DNA of 8,397 bases. Origin: Candidatus Cloacimonadota bacterium. GTDB lineage: Bacteria > Cloacimonadota > Cloacimonadia > Cloacimonadales > TCS61. Below the pieces are notes generated by a model. It searched no databases. It saw only the letters and a program-made list of their open reading frames with translations, and was not told the DNA's origin. The stretch is from NCBI GenBank assembly GCA_030596265.1, contig JAUVKM010000076.1, positions 1 to 8,397 of the forward strand, read 5' to 3'. Of this stretch, positions 6,613 to 8,397 are shown in pieces (position 1 is the first letter of the stretch; each line of letters starts with the position of its first letter). Position numbers and translations under genes: made by a program.

Positions 6613-8397
6613 ATGTCTGGATTAAAAAAAGAATTAGGATTATTATCGGTATTTAGCATCGCTGCAGGAGCCATGATTAGTTCGGGTTTGTTTATTTTAC
6701 CGGGTCTAGCTTATTTTAAATCGGGACCTGCTGTAATCCTTGCTTATCTTTTAGCCGGAATTCTGGTACTACCCTCTATGTTCAGTAAAGCTGAGCTGGC
6801 TACAGCAATGCCCAAATCTGGCGGTGCTTACTTCTTTGTAAATCGTAGTATGGGAGCAGGTTTTGGTACGATTGCAGGTATTTCTGCCTGGTTTTCATTA
6901 GCATTTAAAAGTGCTTTTGCTTTGGTTGGTATCGGTGCTTTTGCCTCGATCATTTATCCTGAGATCACAATTTTTCAAATTAAACTGATTGCAGTTGTTT
7001 TCTGCATATTTTTTACAATAATAAATCTTAGAAGCACTAAGCATGCCGGGAGATTACAGTCTTTTATGGTAATGGGGTTACTTGCATTACTTCTATATTA
7101 TGTTGTTAAAGGAATTCCTCACGTTGATAATCGTCATTTTGATGATTTCATGAAAGGTGATCTGAAAACTCTTTTTATGACTTCAGGAATGATCTTTGTA
7201 TCATATGGAGGTCTTACTAAGATTGCCAGTGTTGCCGAAGAGATAAAAAATCCATCGCGGAATATACCACTTGGAATGATCTCGGCATTTACGATTGTAA
7301 CAATTGCTTATGTGGTTGTCGTTTTTGTGACGGTGGGCATATTAGGAGATAAACTTCTTTTACCATCTCCAAGACTTTATACACTCACACCGATTAGTGA
7401 TGGAGCTGTAATTTTTGCCGGAAAACCAGGGATGTACCTATTATCATTAGCAGCTTTATTGGCATTCTTTTCTACAGCTAATGCCGGTATTATGGCATCT
7501 TCACGTAATCCCTTGGCAATGAGCCAGGATAAACTACTTCCTTCCTTTTTTGGAAAAGTAAGCAAAAAGCAACAGACTCCGGTTAATGCAATAATATTTA
7601 CCAGTCTTTTCATGATATTAGTAATCTTCCTTCCTTTGGAAACACTTGTTAAAATGGCATCTACTATGAAAATTCTACTGTTTATTTTTATAAATATTTC
7701 TGTAATAATCATGCGTGAAAGTGGAATTCAAAACTACCGACCAAAATTTAAAAGTCCGCTGTATCCATGGCTACAAGTCATCGCAGTTGTAGTGTATATA
7801 TTTTTGATAATTGGAATGGGTGCAATGCCACTTATTCTGACTTCTGTTTTCATAATTGCAGGGTTATCATGGTATTGGTTTTATGGAAGTATTCGTACAA
7901 ATAAGGAATCTGCCCTTTTACAGCTAGTAAAGAGAATCAAAGCTAAAGATTTAGTAACAACATCACTGGAAACAGAATTGAAAGAAATAATCCGTGAACG
8001 TGATAATATTACAAAAGACAGGTTTGATGAACTAATTGAGAACGCTGTTGTTTTGGATATTGATAAATCTGTTTCCAAAGAAGAATTTTTCCATACAATT
8101 GCAGATAATGTGTGTGTGAATATTAATAAAAGCAGTGATTATTTCTATAACAAACTGCTGGAACGAGAAGCTGAAAGTTCTACGGTGCTTACAGACTATC
8201 TGGCTATTCCTCACATTATTATCGAGGGAGAAAAGATATTCAATATCCTCCTAGCTAGATGCAGGGAAGGAATATACTTCAATGATGAAGCACAAAAGAT
8301 TAATACAGTTTTTGTGATAACGGGTACACGTGATGAACGAAATTTCCATTTACAGGCATTAGCTGCAATTGCTCAGATCGTGCAGAATTCTAATTTT
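6613..8397 (+). CDS. APC-family amino-acid permease with C-terminal PTS EIIA type-2 domain (3' end outside window)
   Basis: The frame is open for 595 codons from ATG 6613 to the window edge with no stop, so the C-terminus is missing. Residues about 8-425 form an APC-superfamily permease with about 12 hydrophobic segments. Helix 1 contains the substrate-site-like GAMISSGLF (19-27). EEIKNPSRNIP (209-219) follows helix 6, as in many amino-acid/cation symporters and antiporters, and SSRNPLAMSQD follows helix 8. After the membrane part, a charged linker (about 426-480) leads to a PTS EIIA fructose/nitrogen-type domain (about 480-595). It has LLEREAESSTVLTDYLAIPH (515-534) and FHLQALAAIAQI near the window end. 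His534 sits in the IPH motif where EIIA proteins are phosphorylated. Transport of an amino acid or amine is the family expectation, and the exact substrate is unknown. Control by phosphorylation or protein contact is inference. It probably shares a transcript with the cyclase. Confidence 0.9.
   Translation, partial: MSGLKKELGLLSVFSIAAGAMISSGLFILPGLAYFKSGPAVILAYLLAGILVLPSMFSKAELATAMPKSGGAYFFVNRSMGAGFGTIAGISAWFSLAFKSAFALVGIGAFASIIYPEITIFQIKLIAVVFCIFFTIINLRSTKHAGRLQSFMVMGLLALLLYYVVKGIPHVDNRHFDDFMKGDLKTLFMTSGMIFVSYGGLTKIASVAEEIKNPSRNIPLGMISAFTIVTIAYVVVVFVTVGILGDKLLLPSPRLYTLTPISDGAVIFAGKPGMYLLSLAALLAFFSTANAGIMASSRNPLAMSQDKLLPSFFGKVSKKQQTPVNAIIFTSLFMILVIFLPLETLVKMASTMKILLFIFINISVIIMRESGIQNYRPKFKSPLYPWLQVIAVVVYIFLIIGMGAMPLILTSVFIIAGLSWYWFYGSIRTNKESALLQLVKRIKAKDLVTTSLETELKEIIRERDNITKDRFDELIENAVVLDIDKSVSKEEFFHTIADNVCVNINKSSDYFYNKLLEREAESSTVLTDYLAIPHIIIEGEKIFNILLARCREGIYFNDEAQKINTVFVITGTRDERNFHLQALAAIAQIVQNSNF

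Noticed and set aside
7377..7712. 111-codon open frame on the minus strand
   Set aside because: It lies wholly inside the well-supported permease gene, shows no recognisable family features and has no ribosome site. I read it as a shadow frame, like the other minus-strand frames inside genes on the plus strand.

Overview
This AT-rich window (roughly one third G+C by eye) is bacterial chromosome. Every gene I can support is on the + strand. The gene content is mostly housekeeping and envelope functions, and I see no phage, IS, CRISPR, tRNA or rRNA signal. The best lineage clue is the S41 C-terminal processing protease at 1459-3117. It has an insertion of about 50 residues before its GGGGITPD strand and a helical acidic tail, an arrangement I associate with the Bacteroidota/FCB group. 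Several genes have clear Shine-Dalgarno sequences, which Bacteroidota proper usually lack. A non-Bacteroidota FCB lineage, such as a Cloacimonadota-like one, is therefore my tentative guess, unproven from sequence alone.

Region 1 (1-3117) is a tightly packed operon. It holds the 3' end of a double-LysM cell-wall protein (possibly an MltD-type lytic transglycosylase), rimI (ribosomal protein S18 alanine N-acetyltransferase), tmk (thymidylate kinase) and a membrane-anchored S41/CtpA-type protease. The three junctions overlap by 1, 1 and 4 nt (TAATG, TAATG, ATGA), so translation is probably coupled along the set. A strong intrinsic terminator at 3148-3183 ends the unit.

Region 2 (3118-8397) starts after an AT-rich intergenic stretch of about 200 bp with promoter-like hexamers. 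It holds metG (methionyl-tRNA synthetase with a TTG start and a fused C-terminal tRNA-binding domain). Next comes a membrane-bound PAS-GGDEF diguanylate cyclase with an intact active site and inhibitory site. Last is an APC-family amino-acid permease whose C-terminus carries a PTS EIIA type-2 domain and which runs off the window. No terminator is visible between these three genes, and the gaps are 41 and 15 bp, so they may be co-transcribed.

The points most worth a second look are the permease-EIIA fusion with a conserved phospho-acceptor-like histidine, and the 41-bp metG/cyclase junction. In that junction an inverted repeat abuts the cyclase start, and the only strong Shine-Dalgarno sequence lies inside the first codons. 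A plausible but unproven reading of the right-hand side is envelope sensing or c-di-GMP signalling next to a phosphorylation-controlled amino-acid transporter. I found no convincing wholly undescribed system.
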